Below, piece after piece: positions 27,388 through 38,532 of a stretch of DNA of 64,000 nucleotides. Location of the stretch: positions 2,435,733-2,499,732 of the forward strand of contig NZ_JALKFS010000005.1 of the NCBI RefSeq assembly GCF_023051145.1. The letters are read 5' to 3'. Origin of the DNA: Williamsia sp. DF01-3. GTDB taxonomy: Bacteria > Actinomycetota > Actinomycetes > Mycobacteriales > Mycobacteriaceae. Made by a program: the position numbers and the translations under genes. The first letter of the stretch is position 1. Each line of letters opens with the position of its first letter. The notes below the pieces were generated by a model. The model did not search any database. It saw only the letters and a program-made list of their open reading frames with translations, and had not been told where the DNA came from.

Positions 27388-27923
27388 GACGCGGCGTCCT
27401 CTCCTTCGTCGACGTATCTGATAGCCGGCTCCAACATGAGTCGTAGCCGCCGACGATTGATCTTCGCCAATTCCATTCGCATGACCCGCCTTTCAGTTTC
27501 CGGATCATTGTTCATGCGTTCGTGCAGAATTGCCAGCAGCTCCGTGGCGGGTCGTCCATCGGCGAAGACCAGGTACACATGGCCGAACTTCTCCTCGTAC
27601 TCGGCGTTGCACCGCTTGAGCTCGGCCAGAACAGCCTCGTCTGCGCCGGCGACCCCGGACTGCTCGCGGGCTGACGACGAGTTCGTCGGCCGGTCACCGA
27701 TCCGGGGGTGCCCGTCGAGCGCCTCGTCCAGGTCTGCCTCGGACAACTCGGCCAGGATCAGATCCGAGCGGTTGTAGAGGGCTTCTTCGTCCGGGAACGG
27801 CCTGCCCGCCGCCACCCGGATCGCCCAGATGCACGACGTGCAGCACTGGTAGAGGGCGTGGATCGCCTGGCGCTCGCGCAACTCGTTGAAACTCTCGAGT
27901 CCTCGCCAGTCAACTCGTCGCAC
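27384..27923 (-). CDS. uraD: OHCU decarboxylase
   Basis: This 179-residue enzyme converts 2-oxo-4-hydroxy-4-carboxy-5-ureidoimidazoline to S-allantoin. The key motif GHPRIGDRP sits near residues 70-78, with LYQCCTSCIWA near the start and GHVYLVFADGRPATELLAILHERMNNDPETE at the C-terminal half. It begins at GTG 27923; internal starts are possible. It leads the operon uraD-uraH-uricase, with four-base overlap to uraH. Confidence 0.94.
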   Translation of the reverse strand: MRRVDWRGLESFNELRERQAIHALYQCCTSCIWAIRVAAGRPFPDEEALYNRSDLILAELSEADLDEALDGHPRIGDRPTNSSSAREQSGVAGADEAVLAELKRCNAEYEEKFGHVYLVFADGRPATELLAILHERMNNDPETERRVMRMELAKINRRRLRLMLEPAIRYVDEGEDAAS

Positions 27924-28351
27924 GTCAGGTCCCGTCCTCTCCGGTTTCTCGTGGTGCTGCTGCCTTCATCGCAGCGCCCACTCTGGTTGTTGCAGACGTC
28001 AATGGTCGAAGTCTGTGCCTGTTCAGCCCATCACGTCCTGAAAGCGATTGGATCGGGCCGGAACGATCGGGGTGGCGCCGGGACATCCGGCCTCGGAGTC
28101 GGTGCTCATTCGGTGGTACCTCTGGTGAGATGGTCGTGTGGGTCTCGTCGGCACCCCCATCCGGCCGGGTGCCATCGCTTCCCATGAGGATCTCGCGAAG
28201 TCTGCTCGTCCGCTCGGCGAGCAGAACCGATATATCCATGGCCGTCAGGCCCGGAGGAGGTCGACCGTTGGAGCGCACGGCGGGTGAGGCGGCCACCGGA
28301 GACGCCGGTGACAGGGCAGCACCATCGAGTGCGAGCGCGGGCCCAGGCGGC
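27924..28351. other. Intergenic region between uraD and the MobA-like gene
   Basis: About 430 bases separate the divergent uraD and MobA-like genes. Open frames here have no recognisable protein pattern. An earlier in-frame ATG at 28238 could extend the MobA-like protein, but the added residues look unstructured. The region presumably holds the two promoters; I see no clear operator or RNA element. Confidence 0.4.
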
Positions 28352-28912
28352 ATGCCAGAGCATGGAACGGTGGTCGGGGTTCTGCTGGCCGCAGGCGCGG
28401 GCACCAGGTACGGGATGCCGAAAATACTTGCTCATCAGGGTGATTGGCTACGTGCCGGGGTGGGTGCGCTCGGCGACGGCGGATGCGGACAGGTGCTCGT
28501 CACCATCGGTGCCGCTGCCCCGGAGATGCCCGGAGGAGCGCGGGCCGTACAGGTGCCTGACTGGCGCAGGGGCTTGAGCGAGTCGGTCCGCACGGCGCTT
28601 CTGGAAGCCGCCGACGTCCCCGATCTCGTCGGAGTGGTTTTACATGTTGTTGACATCCCGGACGTGACGGGCGAGCAGGTGCGGCGACTTCTGGACGCGT
28701 GCGGCCCCCGACCCGACCGACTGGGCAGAGCCGGATTCGCGGGGTCTGCCGGACATCCGGTCTACCTCGGGGCAGATCATCTCGATGGGGTCCTGGAGTC
28801 GTTGTCAGGGGGCCGTGGGGCGGGACCCTATCTCGCGGCCCGTACCGACGTCATCGAGGTCGACTGCACCGACCTCGGCACCGGGCTGGACCACGACCGT
28901 CCAGACGTCTGA
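28352..28912 (+). CDS. MobA-like nucleotidyltransferase (molybdenum cofactor type)
   Basis: This 186-residue protein starts at ATG 28352 and has the glycosyl/nucleotidyltransferase loop GVLLAAGAGTRYGMPK at about residues 8-23. A later VVLHVVDIPDVTGEQVRRLL gives the metal-binding aspartate region, followed by GFAGSAGHPVYLG and a PYLAAR..VIEVDC end. This fits CTP:molybdopterin cytidylyltransferase (MocA)-type proteins that serve xanthine dehydrogenase-family enzymes. Its position beside purine genes, and a molybdenum hydroxylase 17 kb away, supports that role. It is somewhat short, and the third residue of the usual PK..L is altered, so the specific nucleotide is uncertain. Confidence 0.75.
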   Translation: MPEHGTVVGVLLAAGAGTRYGMPKILAHQGDWLRAGVGALGDGGCGQVLVTIGAAAPEMPGGARAVQVPDWRRGLSESVRTALLEAADVPDLVGVVLHVVDIPDVTGEQVRRLLDACGPRPDRLGRAGFAGSAGHPVYLGADHLDGVLESLSGGRGAGPYLAARTDVIEVDCTDLGTGLDHDRPDV

Positions 28913-28928
28913 AGCGGGCACTGCGCAA

Positions 28929-28998
28929 GAACTCGCGCCACCTGCCTGCGTGCGCGCCGGTTGCAACCGGCGCGAATGCAAGGAGGTGGCGCGAATTC
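28929..28998. terminator. Nested inverted repeat between convergent genes
   Basis: The outer arms GAACTCGCGCCACCT (28929-28943) and AGGTGGCGCGAATTC (28984-28998) pair with one mismatch. Inside lies a perfect 22-base palindrome at 28953-28974 (CGCGCCGG, TTGCAA, CCGGCGCG). It sits between convergent genes, consistent with a two-way terminator without a T-run. Confidence 0.65.
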
Positions 28999-29030
28999 GT
29001 CTGTGGGTTTTGCGGGTCCCGTGGAACGGG

Positions 29031-29327
29031 TCAGTCGAAGGTGTAGCCCAGCGCGCCTTCACCAAAGCGCTGCACCACGATTCGTGCTGCCGCCAGCGGT
29101 TCGTCGTAGCCATCCCGGGCGAAGCCGGTCAATCGGGCTGCGTTACCGGTTCCCTGGGGCTCGATGGCGACCTCGGCGAGCATCTCACCGGTGGTCGGCT
29201 CACACACTGCCCAGGTGAAGCGGGTCTCTTCGTCCCAGCCGCGCTCGCAGGCGCGCACGTGATCGGGGTCGGTGACACCGGCGAGAGCCAGCGCCGGCCG
29301 ATCCGACACACGATCATCGTCACGCAA
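29031..29327 (-). CDS. Small protein resembling the N-terminal part of a GNAT-type acetyltransferase
   Basis: A 98-residue frame reads RDDDRVSDRPALALAGVTDPDHVRACERGWDEETRFTWAVCEPTTGEMLAEVAIEP. The same frame upstream continues with VEINAGAWYLRALRDDD, which looks protein-like, so the true gene is longer. But no ATG or GTG exists before the accA3 stop, and the TTG at 29327 is the only candidate. The coding frame continues directly from the accA3 TAG. The YLRAL..DDR start is reminiscent of N-acetyltransferases, but there is no acetyl-CoA motif. It could be a fragment, a gene with an unusual start, or one affected by a sequence error. Confidence 0.5.
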   Translation of the reverse strand: MRDDDRVSDRPALALAGVTDPDHVRACERGWDEETRFTWAVCEPTTGEMLAEVAIEPQGTGNAARLTGFARDGYDEPLAAARIVVQRFGEGALGYTFD

Positions 29328-29381
29328 CGCCCGCAGGTACCATGCGCCGGCGTTGATCTCGACAGCCTCGATGGCGTACGC

Positions 29382-31169
<1,788 letters not shown>

Positions 31170-31367
31170 TTGATCTCCTGTTGGGCGCTGGTCGATGCGC
31201 GTCGGTGACACTGTCTCGGATTTCGATGTGTTGTTACGTGGGCGTGCCTTCCCGCGGGATGTGGGGGACGGCACTAGATGGAGTCTAAGCACCCCGCCGA
31301 ACAGGCACGACTGCTGGCCCACAGATCGCTCGTTCGGTCACCAATACCTACTCACCGGTAACGTTTT

Positions 31368-32843
31368 TCAAGTCGCCGATTCGCGCTCGGGGTCGCCCGG
31401 TTGCGGCCCGTAGGTGCTGCGATTGCCGACCTCTTTGAGAAAGTCTCCGAAGGCGCCGAGATAACGTCCGACCTGCCGATGAGTGCGGCCCTGTGCCGGG
31501 AAGCGGGACGAGATGCGGATGCCCGAAGCAGTGCGGTGCACCCAGATGTACACCTCTTCGTTCGAGTAGTTGTGGCTGCGCAGCATCCTCGCCCGACCTG
31601 CGTCTGCCTCTGCGTGTCCGGGGGCGAAACGCAGATCGATGAACGAGACGACGAATCTGGGGTCGGGGATGTCTGTGTCTCCCGTGTGTCCGAGGATCTC
31701 ACCGACCCGCAGGTAGGGCAGGTTCCCGGCTTTGCGGACGCGCCGCATCTCGTCCGCGGCACGGGCGATGATCTGTCCGAAATCGGCCGCGCCTGAGGTG
31801 TCGAGACGAAAGGGGACCGTGGCGACGAACCAGCCGAGTGCCCCGAACCACTGTTGATCGGTGCGCGTGTGCCGGGGAATGACACACCGGAACACCGGGC
31901 CCCCGCCGAGCTCGGCGTAGACGATCGCCAGGGCCGCCATCACCCCGGACAGCAACGAGCCGCCGGCCGCTGAGCACACCGCCGTGAATCGGTTGGTCTG
32001 TTCATCGTCGAGTAGATCCGCCGTGATCGAACCCTGGGGGATCAGATCGGTACCCGGTTGTGGCGACGGGGTCGGTGCCTCGACCGGCGTCCCGTCCTCG
32101 TCGGCGATGTCGAACCGGGGCAGTTCCCCGCCCGAGTCGCGCAGGAAGTCGGCCCACACCGCAACGGCTTCGTGCTCGGCGCCTGCCGAGTCTGCCTCTC
32201 GCCGCTGATGGGCACTGAAGTCCACGTACGACCCCACCGGCGGCAGGTCGGGCTCCACCTTGCGCCGGTGCGCGGTGTAGAGCGCCACGAGTTCGTACTG
32301 GCCCATGATCAGGGAGTAACCATCCACCAGAGAGTGATCGGCCGCGAAGAGCAGCGTGAACGAGTCCTCGCGGGCAACGGTGGCAAAGATGTAAGCGGGC
32401 CATTGCAGCGGCGCGGTCGCTCGGTCGAAGGAACCTGCCAGCTGATCCAGCAGGGGGCCGGGTTCGCCGTACCAGCCCACCCGCCCCATCTTCAGCTTGA
32501 CCGATCCGGGCGGGGTGGTCAGCCGGGCCAGGCGGTCCGCCCAGATGACAACATGGCTGCGCAGCACCTCGTGCCTGTCGATCCAGGTCGACAGTGCCGC
32601 GCGGATGGCCGGTACCGACATCGGCTCGTCGAAATCGATCGCCAGCCCCAGCCACGATTCGCGGCCGCCCTCACGTTTGGTGCGCAGCCGGTATTCGAAC
32701 GCGGCGCGCAGATGCTGCTCGTGATTGTGCGACGTGGGCCGCGAATCAGCCGTCCACTGCGCAAATCCGCCCTCGGTGAAGGGCGACCACTCGACCAGCC
32801 CGCCAGGTTCGACGGGCTGATCCATCATCTGGATGAACTTCAT
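31368..32843 (-). CDS. PapA-type condensation-domain acyltransferase (first copy)
   Basis: This 491-residue protein resembles mycobacterial PapA acyltransferases. The condensation motif reads AADHSLVDGYSL, with the catalytic histidine at about 170 and aspartate at 174, the variant xHxxxDG. Other matches are VEPGGLVEWSP near the start, GSYVDFS and the later RHTRTDQQWFGALGWFVATVPF. PapA proteins transfer long-chain acyl groups from a carrier or CoA to trehalose or other alcohols. It is co-directional with sufE and accA3 and sits 13 bases after sufE. The equivalent M. tuberculosis locus has no such gene between sufE and accA3, so it is an insertion. Confidence 0.82.
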   Translation of the reverse strand: MKFIQMMDQPVEPGGLVEWSPFTEGGFAQWTADSRPTSHNHEQHLRAAFEYRLRTKREGGRESWLGLAIDFDEPMSVPAIRAALSTWIDRHEVLRSHVVIWADRLARLTTPPGSVKLKMGRVGWYGEPGPLLDQLAGSFDRATAPLQWPAYIFATVAREDSFTLLFAADHSLVDGYSLIMGQYELVALYTAHRRKVEPDLPPVGSYVDFSAHQRREADSAGAEHEAVAVWADFLRDSGGELPRFDIADEDGTPVEAPTPSPQPGTDLIPQGSITADLLDDEQTNRFTAVCSAAGGSLLSGVMAALAIVYAELGGGPVFRCVIPRHTRTDQQWFGALGWFVATVPFRLDTSGAADFGQIIARAADEMRRVRKAGNLPYLRVGEILGHTGDTDIPDPRFVVSFIDLRFAPGHAEADAGRARMLRSHNYSNEEVYIWVHRTASGIRISSRFPAQGRTHRQVGRYLGAFGDFLKEVGNRSTYGPQPGDPERESAT

Positions 32844-32855
32844 GACAACGCGATC

Positions 32856-33284
32856 TCATCGTCCCGGCACCGGGCTCGACGGGCCCAGATGTGCCTTGAT
32901 CCGCGACAACATGGCCGACATCCCACGCAGTCGCAACGGGCTGATCGCCGATTCCAGTCCCAGCCGTGTGTAGAAGTCGCCTGGTACGGCAAGGATCTCG
33001 TCAGCACCGGCACCGTTGAGGCCCTGGTACAGGATGGACGCGAAGCCACGGGTCGTCGGTGCCTGAGGCGGCGCGCTGAAGTACAGCTGCACCGAATCGC
33101 GGTTGCTCGCGTCCACCGAGAGGAACAGCGGCGACTGGCATTCGGGTACGGGTTCCATCGCCGCTTCGGCGAGATCGTCCGGCAGCTCGGGGAGTTCGTC
33201 GGAGAACTCGAGCAGCAGCTGGATCTTCTCGGAGTCGGTGAGCGCCGAGAAGTCCTCGGCGATCTCATCGAGGGCGGCCGTCAC
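32856..33284 (-). CDS. SufE family protein
   Basis: This 142-residue protein has the SufE pattern, with [13 protein letters not shown] and the sulfur-accepting Cys49 in [11 protein letters not shown], then [12 protein letters not shown] and [14 protein letters not shown]. SufE activates cysteine desulfurase by accepting a persulfide. The chosen start GTG 33284 overlaps the sseA stop by four bases (GTGA); an upstream in-frame ATG looks spurious. It matches the M. tuberculosis Rv3284 pattern, next to sseA. Confidence 0.9.
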   Translation of the reverse strand: MTAALDEIAEDFSALTDSEKIQLLLEFSDELPELPDDLAEAAMEPVPECQSPLFLSVDASNRDSVQLYFSAPPQAPTTRGFASILYQGLNGAGADEILAVPGDFYTRLGLESAISPLRLRGMSAMLSRIKAHLGPSSPVPGR

Positions 33285-34186
33285 CTCTTGCCACTTGTCG
33301 AGGGGGCGGTTCCGGGTTCGGTTCCGGTCACGATGGGGGCGCGCACGGCGTTGCCCCATTCGGTCCAGGACCCGTCGTAGTTGCGTACCTTCTCGAATCC
33401 GAGCAGGTGGGTGAGCACAAACCAGGTGTGCGAAGACCGCTCGCCGATCCGGCAGTAGACGATGGTGGGCTCATCAGATGTGAAGTCGGCGTACAACTCG
33501 TCGAGTTCGGCCTTCGGCTTGAACCGGCCGTCCGGGGCGGCTGCCTTGGCCCACGGGATGGAGACCGCGGTGGGGATGTGTCCGCCACGCAGCGCACCCT
33601 CCTGGGGGTACTCGGGCATGTGCGTGCGCTCACCGGAGTATTCCTGCGGCGAACGGACATCGATCAGTGGTTCGGTACCGAGTGCTCCGCGCACCTCGTC
33701 GGCGAACGCACGGATCACCGAGTCGTCGCGTTCGACGACCGGGTAGTCGGACTCCGGATAGACCGGGACGTCGAGGGTGATGTCGCGGTCCTCCGAGAAC
33801 CACGCGTCGCGGCCGCCGTCGAGCAGTCGTACGTCTTCGTGACCGAACAGGGTGAAGACCCAGAGTGCGTACGCGGCCCACCAGTTGCTCTTGTCGCCGT
33901 AGATGACCACGGTGTCGTCGCGGCGAATACCCTTGCTGCGCATCAGTTCTGCGAACTGTTCGCCGGAGATGTAGTCGCGGGTCACCGGGTCGTTCAGGTG
34001 AAGGTGCCAGTCGACCTTCTGTGCGGTGGGGATGTGGCCGATGTCGAACAGCAGCACGTCCTCGTCCGATTCGATGATCTTGAGGCCGTTGGTTCCCAGA
34101 TGGGCGCTGAGCCATTCGGTGCTCACCAGACGCTCTGGATGAACGTAGTCGGCGAAGCCGGGATTGTTGTCGATCTCAACGGTCAC
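33281..34186 (-). CDS. sseA: Thiosulfate/3-mercaptopyruvate sulfurtransferase (SseA)
   Basis: This 301-residue two-domain rhodanese starts at GTG 34186. The N-terminal domain lacks the cysteine ([14 protein letters not shown]), and the C-terminal active loop is [12 protein letters not shown], with Cys245. It transfers sulfane sulfur from thiosulfate or mercaptopyruvate to acceptors. The length and the SseA-SufE pairing match M. tuberculosis Rv3283/Rv3284, and the two genes overlap here by four bases. Upstream, 113 bases separate it from the second PapA-type gene. Confidence 0.93.
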   Translation of the reverse strand: MTVEIDNNPGFADYVHPERLVSTEWLSAHLGTNGLKIIESDEDVLLFDIGHIPTAQKVDWHLHLNDPVTRDYISGEQFAELMRSKGIRRDDTVVIYGDKSNWWAAYALWVFTLFGHEDVRLLDGGRDAWFSEDRDITLDVPVYPESDYPVVERDDSVIRAFADEVRGALGTEPLIDVRSPQEYSGERTHMPEYPQEGALRGGHIPTAVSIPWAKAAAPDGRFKPKAELDELYADFTSDEPTIVYCRIGERSSHTWFVLTHLLGFEKVRNYDGSWTEWGNAVRAPIVTGTEPGTAPSTSGKR

Positions 34187-34299
34187 GTGCGGTGCTCCAA
34201 ATCGGGCTGGACGATGCGTGCGGGTGCACCCCCTGAGCGTAGTGCCGACGGCAACACCGACGCAGTGGACGGGGCCGGAGGACCCTGACGCCGGACGCG

Positions 34300-35643
34300 T
34301 CACCACTCGGTGGCGAGTCTGCGCCCGAGTTCGTCGAGGAAGGTACCGATGACGGCTACAGCGGTTTCGGTGTCCGGGTAGCGGGTGCGCAGCGCCAGTC
34401 CCCGATCTGTTCGGGAGATCCAGAACTGGACGTCGTCGGCGGTGGTGACGTTCGAGATGTGGGTCGCCCCGATCTCCTCGTGTGTGCCCGAGCCGGGCAG
34501 TCTCCGATAGTCGACGTACGAGACCATGAAGATGTCGTCGCGACGGCGGTGGATACCGCCGATCGCCTCGAGCACCTGGGGCACCGGCACCTCACCCAAC
34601 TTCACCGCCGCGCGTAACGCGGGCCCCGTGCGGGCGACGGTCTCATCGAAGTTCTCGGCCGCGACCACCTCGAGCGGTGCATTGGTGGTGAACCACCCGA
34701 CCGCGTTCTGCCACGGCTCTGAGCGTCGGGTGTGTACAGGGAAGAGCATGGACATCTGCGGTCCACCGCCGAAGCCGCGAACTGTCTGTGCCATCGCCGA
34801 GAGCACTCCGGCGAAAGTGCTCGCCCCGGCGCTCCGACATCGGCTGTCGAAGCGGTCGGTGGCCTCGGGTCCGAGCAGATGACGTAGGTCGACCGCCTGC
34901 GGCGCTCTCTCGCCCGGGAGCAGCCCGAGGTCGAGTGGAAACGAAGGGGCGGTGTTCTCGTGCTCGTCGAAGAATGCCAGCCACGCCCGCATGCGGGGGT
35001 CGGACCGCCCGATGGGCGCAGCATCGGATTCCGCGGCGCAGTAGTCGACGAAGTTGCCGGCCATCCGCATCTCGTCTGCGATGAAACCACCCGGTTCGGC
35101 CTTGGCTGCGTGGTAGAGCTGGTGCAGATCACCCACGATGATCGACATGGAGTAGGCGTCCACGTGTGAGTGATCGAATCCGCAGAACACCGTGGACCGG
35201 TCGGCACGGTCGATGGCCGCCAACAGGTAGGCCGGAAAGCCGAACGGGTGGCAGGCATCGTTCAGTGAGTTCCACAGCAGATCGCGGAGATCGGCCGACG
35301 ACGTCGTCTCGATCCCGGCGCGCGCAACGAGGGTGATGTGCGACGCGTCGTGCAGTTCGCGTCCTATTCCGCCGTCGGTTCGGACGAATCCGCTGTGCAA
35401 GGTCCCGTGCCGTGCGATCAAGAGGCGGTACGCCCGTTCGAGCGCTTTGGTGTCGACTCGGCCGTCCACATCGAAAGCTGCTGCCAGCCAGATGGTTCCG
35501 TCTTCCGCGCCGGCGAGATGAAAGGTCTGATTGAACGAGGGTGGCACCGCGGAGGCGACCACGCGATCCGCGGAGCTGTCCACCGACCACCGCAGGAGGA
35601 CGCCGGGGGCGGGCGAGTAGCGGTCAATCGTGGTGACGTGCAA
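34300..35643 (-). CDS. PapA-type condensation-domain acyltransferase (second copy)
   Basis: This protein of about 447 residues is a paralog of the copy at 31368-32843. The condensation motif reads [12 protein letters not shown], with His at about 158 and Asp at 162 from the chosen start, resembling the DHxHxDA variant seen in PapA1/PapA3-type trehalose acyltransferases. The N-terminus [14 protein letters not shown] and mid-region [12 protein letters not shown] also match that group. The start is TTG 35643, with AGGAG seven bases upstream; GTG 35685 is an alternative. It lies between maf and sseA, an insertion relative to M. tuberculosis. Substrates are unknown. Confidence 0.78.
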   Translation of the reverse strand: MHVTTIDRYSPAPGVLLRWSVDSSADRVVASAVPPSFNQTFHLAGAEDGTIWLAAAFDVDGRVDTKALERAYRLLIARHGTLHSGFVRTDGGIGRELHDASHITLVARAGIETTSSADLRDLLWNSLNDACHPFGFPAYLLAAIDRADRSTVFCGFDHSHVDAYSMSIIVGDLHQLYHAAKAEPGGFIADEMRMAGNFVDYCAAESDAAPIGRSDPRMRAWLAFFDEHENTAPSFPLDLGLLPGERAPQAVDLRHLLGPEATDRFDSRCRSAGASTFAGVLSAMAQTVRGFGGGPQMSMLFPVHTRRSEPWQNAVGWFTTNAPLEVVAAENFDETVARTGPALRAAVKLGEVPVPQVLEAIGGIHRRRDDIFMVSYVDYRRLPGSGTHEEIGATHISNVTTADDVQFWISRTDRGLALRTRYPDTETAVAVIGTFLDELGRRLATEW

Positions 35644-35840
35644 GCGCAAGCTCCTCGACAGGGGTACTCGCAACAGCGTAGTCACCTTCGCGTGCGACGG
35701 TGTCGACCACCTGCGAGTGCGTGAGGGCGAACTCGCGCCCGCCGCGGGCCCGGGCTGGAAGATGGATGCCGCACGTCTCCGGTCAGGCAAGGCGGTAGTG
35801 GTGCGGGGGCCTGAGCCCTACGGGCTCATGGTCGCAATCG

Positions 35841-36473
35841 TCAACGTGCCGACCACAAGTCGGTCACGCTGACCCCGAGTTGGTCGATCAAGGTCCGAAC
35901 CAGCGGCAGACTGATCCCGATCACCGACGACGGGTCGCCATCGACACCGTCGATGAACCAGCCCCCGAGCCCGTCGAGCGTGAATGCGCCGGCCACCGCC
36001 AGTGGTTCGCCGGTGGCGACGTATGCGTCCACCTGCTCGTCGGTGGGCGAACCGAAACGAATCGTGGTGCCCGCGAACGCGACAGCCTCCGCTACCACCG
36101 AGCCTCCGCGTATCCGAAGCACACAGTGGCCTGTCAACAGGTCGGCGACCGACCCGCGCATCGAAAGCCATTGAGCGCGAGCCACATCGGGAGTGTGAGG
36201 TTTGCCGGACAGGATGCCGCGATGGTGCAGCATCGAATCACACCCGATGACAACCGCGTCGTCAATCGAGGAGATGCCCGGATGGGCGGCGACATCGTCC
36301 GCCTTGGCCTTCGCGAGGGCCGTCACGACGTCGGAGGGAGATGCGGTGTCTCCGAGCTGCGCGATCAGCGCATCTTCATCGACATCCGAGACCTCGACCA
36401 GTGGATCGACACCGGCGGCCCGCAGGATCCGCAGGCGTGCGGGCGACGCCGATGCCAGGACCACCCGGGTCAT
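35841..36473 (-). CDS. maf: Maf/YhdE-type nucleotide pyrophosphatase
   Basis: This 210-residue member of the Maf family has LASASPARLRILRAAG at the start, GCDSMLHHRGILSGKPHTPDVAR near residue 80 and a C-terminal GFTLDGLGGWFIDGVDGDPSSVIGISLP-like segment. Maf proteins hydrolyse non-canonical or nucleoside triphosphates such as dTTP or UTP, as housekeeping or septum-linked functions. It follows accE5 by 24 bases in the same direction, as in M. tuberculosis. Confidence 0.92.
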   Translation of the reverse strand: MTRVVLASASPARLRILRAAGVDPLVEVSDVDEDALIAQLGDTASPSDVVTALAKAKADDVAAHPGISSIDDAVVIGCDSMLHHRGILSGKPHTPDVARAQWLSMRGSVADLLTGHCVLRIRGGSVVAEAVAFAGTTIRFGSPTDEQVDAYVATGEPLAVAGAFTLDGLGGWFIDGVDGDPSSVIGISLPLVRTLIDQLGVSVTDLWSAR

Positions 36474-36497
36474 CGGCGCCCACCCGTGTGCATCGAC

Positions 36498-36761
36498 TCA
36501 GTAACCGAAGGCCAGGTTCGGAAAAGCGTTGGGAGCAAGACCACCGGCCGCACGCAGTCGGTCGGACGGGGTGCCCCACAGGTTGCGTGGCCCCGGGTCC
36601 TCTTCCACACCCGAACCCCCTGCCGAGGCGAAAACACCGACGACCGCGGCGATCTCGGCATCCGATGGGTTCCCTTTGACGATTCGCAGGAAAGGCCGAG
36701 CCGCAGCGGCATCACCGGTGCCGTCCGCAGCGTTCGTCTCTGGCGTGTTGTCTGCACTCAC
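36498..36761 (-). CDS. accE5: Acyl-CoA carboxylase epsilon subunit
   Basis: This 87-residue protein belongs to the small epsilon subunits of actinobacterial acyl-CoA carboxylases. The typical segment [23 protein letters not shown] is followed by a proline/glycine tail ending [29 protein letters not shown]. AccE5 boosts and stabilises AccD5-AccA3 complexes. It starts at GTG 36761, overlapping the accD5 stop by four bases, and so is co-translated with it. Confidence 0.93.
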   Translation of the reverse strand: MSADNTPETNAADGTGDAAAARPFLRIVKGNPSDAEIAAVVGVFASAGGSGVEEDPGPRNLWGTPSDRLRAAGGLAPNAFPNLAFGY

Positions 36762-38392
36762 AGCGGAATGTTCCCGTGCTTCTTCGGTGGCATGTTGACG
36801 AGTTTGCGCTCGAGGAGCTTGAGCGCCGTGGCGATCTGACCGCGGGTGTGCGACGGCGGGATGACCGCGTCGACGTAGCCGCGTTCAGCTGCCACGTACG
36901 GGTTCACCAGGGTGTCCTCGTACTCCTGCTGCAGCTGCAAGCGCAGCGCATCCACGTCTTCTCCGTTGGCCGCAGCTTCTTTGAGCTTGCCGCGGTAGAC
37001 GAATCCGACCGCGCCCGAGGCTCCCATGACGGCGATCTGGGCCGTCGGCCACGCCAGGTTCACATCGGCACCCATGTGCTTGGAGCCCATGACGTCGTAT
37101 GCGCCGCCGTAGGCCTTACGGGTGATGACGGTGATCTTGCCGACCGTTGCCTCTCCGTATGCGTAGAGCAATTTGGCGCCGCGACGGATGATGCCGTTGT
37201 ACTCCTGGTCGGTGCCCGGCAGGAATCCCGGGACGTCCACCAGGGTGATGATCGGCACGTTGAAGGCGTCGCAGGTGCGGACGAAGCGGGCGGCCTTCTC
37301 CGAGGCGTCGATGTCGAGGCAGCCGGCGAACTGGGTCGGCTGGTTCGCGACGATGCCTACGCTGCGGCCGTCGACGCGACCGAAGCCGACGATGATGTTC
37401 GCCGCGCGGCCGGCCTGTACCTCGAGGAACTCGTCGTCATCGAGGATGCGGCGGATGACCTCATGCATGTCGTACGGCTGGTTCGGGGAGTCGGGGATGA
37501 GGGTGTCGAGTTCGAGATCCTCGTCGGTGAGGGTGTCCTCGATCGATCCCGCGGCCGGCTGTGCCACAGGGAAGCGCGGCGCCTCGGCCCGGTTGTTGCT
37601 CGGCAGGTAGCTGAGCAATTCCTTCACGTAGTCGAGCGCGTCCTCTTCGTCGCTGGCGACGTAGTGCGCGACACCGGACTTTGCCATGTGGGTGTGTGCG
37701 CCACCGAGGTCTTCCATCGTGACGTCTTCACCGGTGACCGTCTTGATGACGTCGGGTCCGGTGACGAACATCTGGCTGGTCCCGTCGACCATCACCACGA
37801 AGTCGGTGAGGGCAGGCGAGTAGACGTGGCCACCGGCCGCCGGGCCCATGATGAGGGAGATCTGCGGGATGACACCCGAGGCTCGGACGTTGCGGTGGAA
37901 GATCTCGCCGTAGAGCCCCAGGGAGACCACACCTTCCTGGATGCGGGCACCGGCACCCTCGTTGATGCCGACGAGCGGACGGCCGGTCTTGATCGCCAGG
38001 TCCATCACCTTGACGATCTTCTCGCCGTACACCTCGCCGAGGCTGCCGCCGAAGACGGTGACATCCTGGCTGAATACACAGACCTCACGACCGTCGATCG
38101 TCCCGTAGCCGGTCACCACACCGTCGCCGAGCGGACGGCGCTCGGCGAGTCCGAAGTTGGTGCTGCGGTGTCGGGCAAGGGCGTCGAGTTCGACAAACGA
38201 ACCGTCGTCGAGCAGATGGGTGATTCGCTCGCGCGCGGTCAGTTTTCCCTTGGCGTGGGTCTTCTCGACCGCCGCCTCTCCGACTGGATGCTTGGCTTCA
38301 GCGAGACGATTGTGCAGGTCGATGAGCTTTCCTGCAGTCGTGTGGATATCCGGCGTCGATGGCACGTCCTGGGGGGCACTCGTCATGGCCAT
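36758..38392 (-). CDS. accD5: Acyl-CoA carboxylase beta chain (AccD5)
   Basis: This carboxyltransferase of about 544 residues corresponds closely to recalled M. tuberculosis AccD5: [67 protein letters not shown], and [26 protein letters not shown] near the end. AccD5 with AccA3 and AccE5 makes methylmalonyl-CoA from propionyl-CoA for methyl-branched lipid synthesis. The start is among ATG 38392, ATG 38386 and GTG 38404. It is divergent from birA, whose enzyme attaches biotin to AccA3. The order is accD5, accE5, maf, PapA, sseA, sufE, PapA, accA3. Confidence 0.95.
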   Translation of the reverse strand: MAMTSAPQDVPSTPDIHTTAGKLIDLHNRLAEAKHPVGEAAVEKTHAKGKLTARERITHLLDDGSFVELDALARHRSTNFGLAERRPLGDGVVTGYGTIDGREVCVFSQDVTVFGGSLGEVYGEKIVKVMDLAIKTGRPLVGINEGAGARIQEGVVSLGLYGEIFHRNVRASGVIPQISLIMGPAAGGHVYSPALTDFVVMVDGTSQMFVTGPDVIKTVTGEDVTMEDLGGAHTHMAKSGVAHYVASDEEDALDYVKELLSYLPSNNRAEAPRFPVAQPAAGSIEDTLTDEDLELDTLIPDSPNQPYDMHEVIRRILDDDEFLEVQAGRAANIIVGFGRVDGRSVGIVANQPTQFAGCLDIDASEKAARFVRTCDAFNVPIITLVDVPGFLPGTDQEYNGIIRRGAKLLYAYGEATVGKITVITRKAYGGAYDVMGSKHMGADVNLAWPTAQIAVMGASGAVGFVYRGKLKEAAANGEDVDALRLQLQQEYEDTLVNPYVAAERGYVDAVIPPSHTRGQIATALKLLERKLVNMPPKKHGNIPL

Positions 38393-38532
38393 GATGCTAT
38401 CCACACCCGTTTTCGCTGGTGTGAGCGGGCTAACCTGAGGCTTCTCTCACGTTTGGTTCGGTACTGAGCGACACACGTACTTCCGTCTGTTCTGTGGCCG
38501 ATCGCACTCCTTGCGCTCTACTCTCAGACCTC

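Noticed and set aside
36776-38467. Antisense 563-codon frame opposite accD5
   Set aside because: Lies wholly on accD5, with low-complexity valine/aspartate composition.
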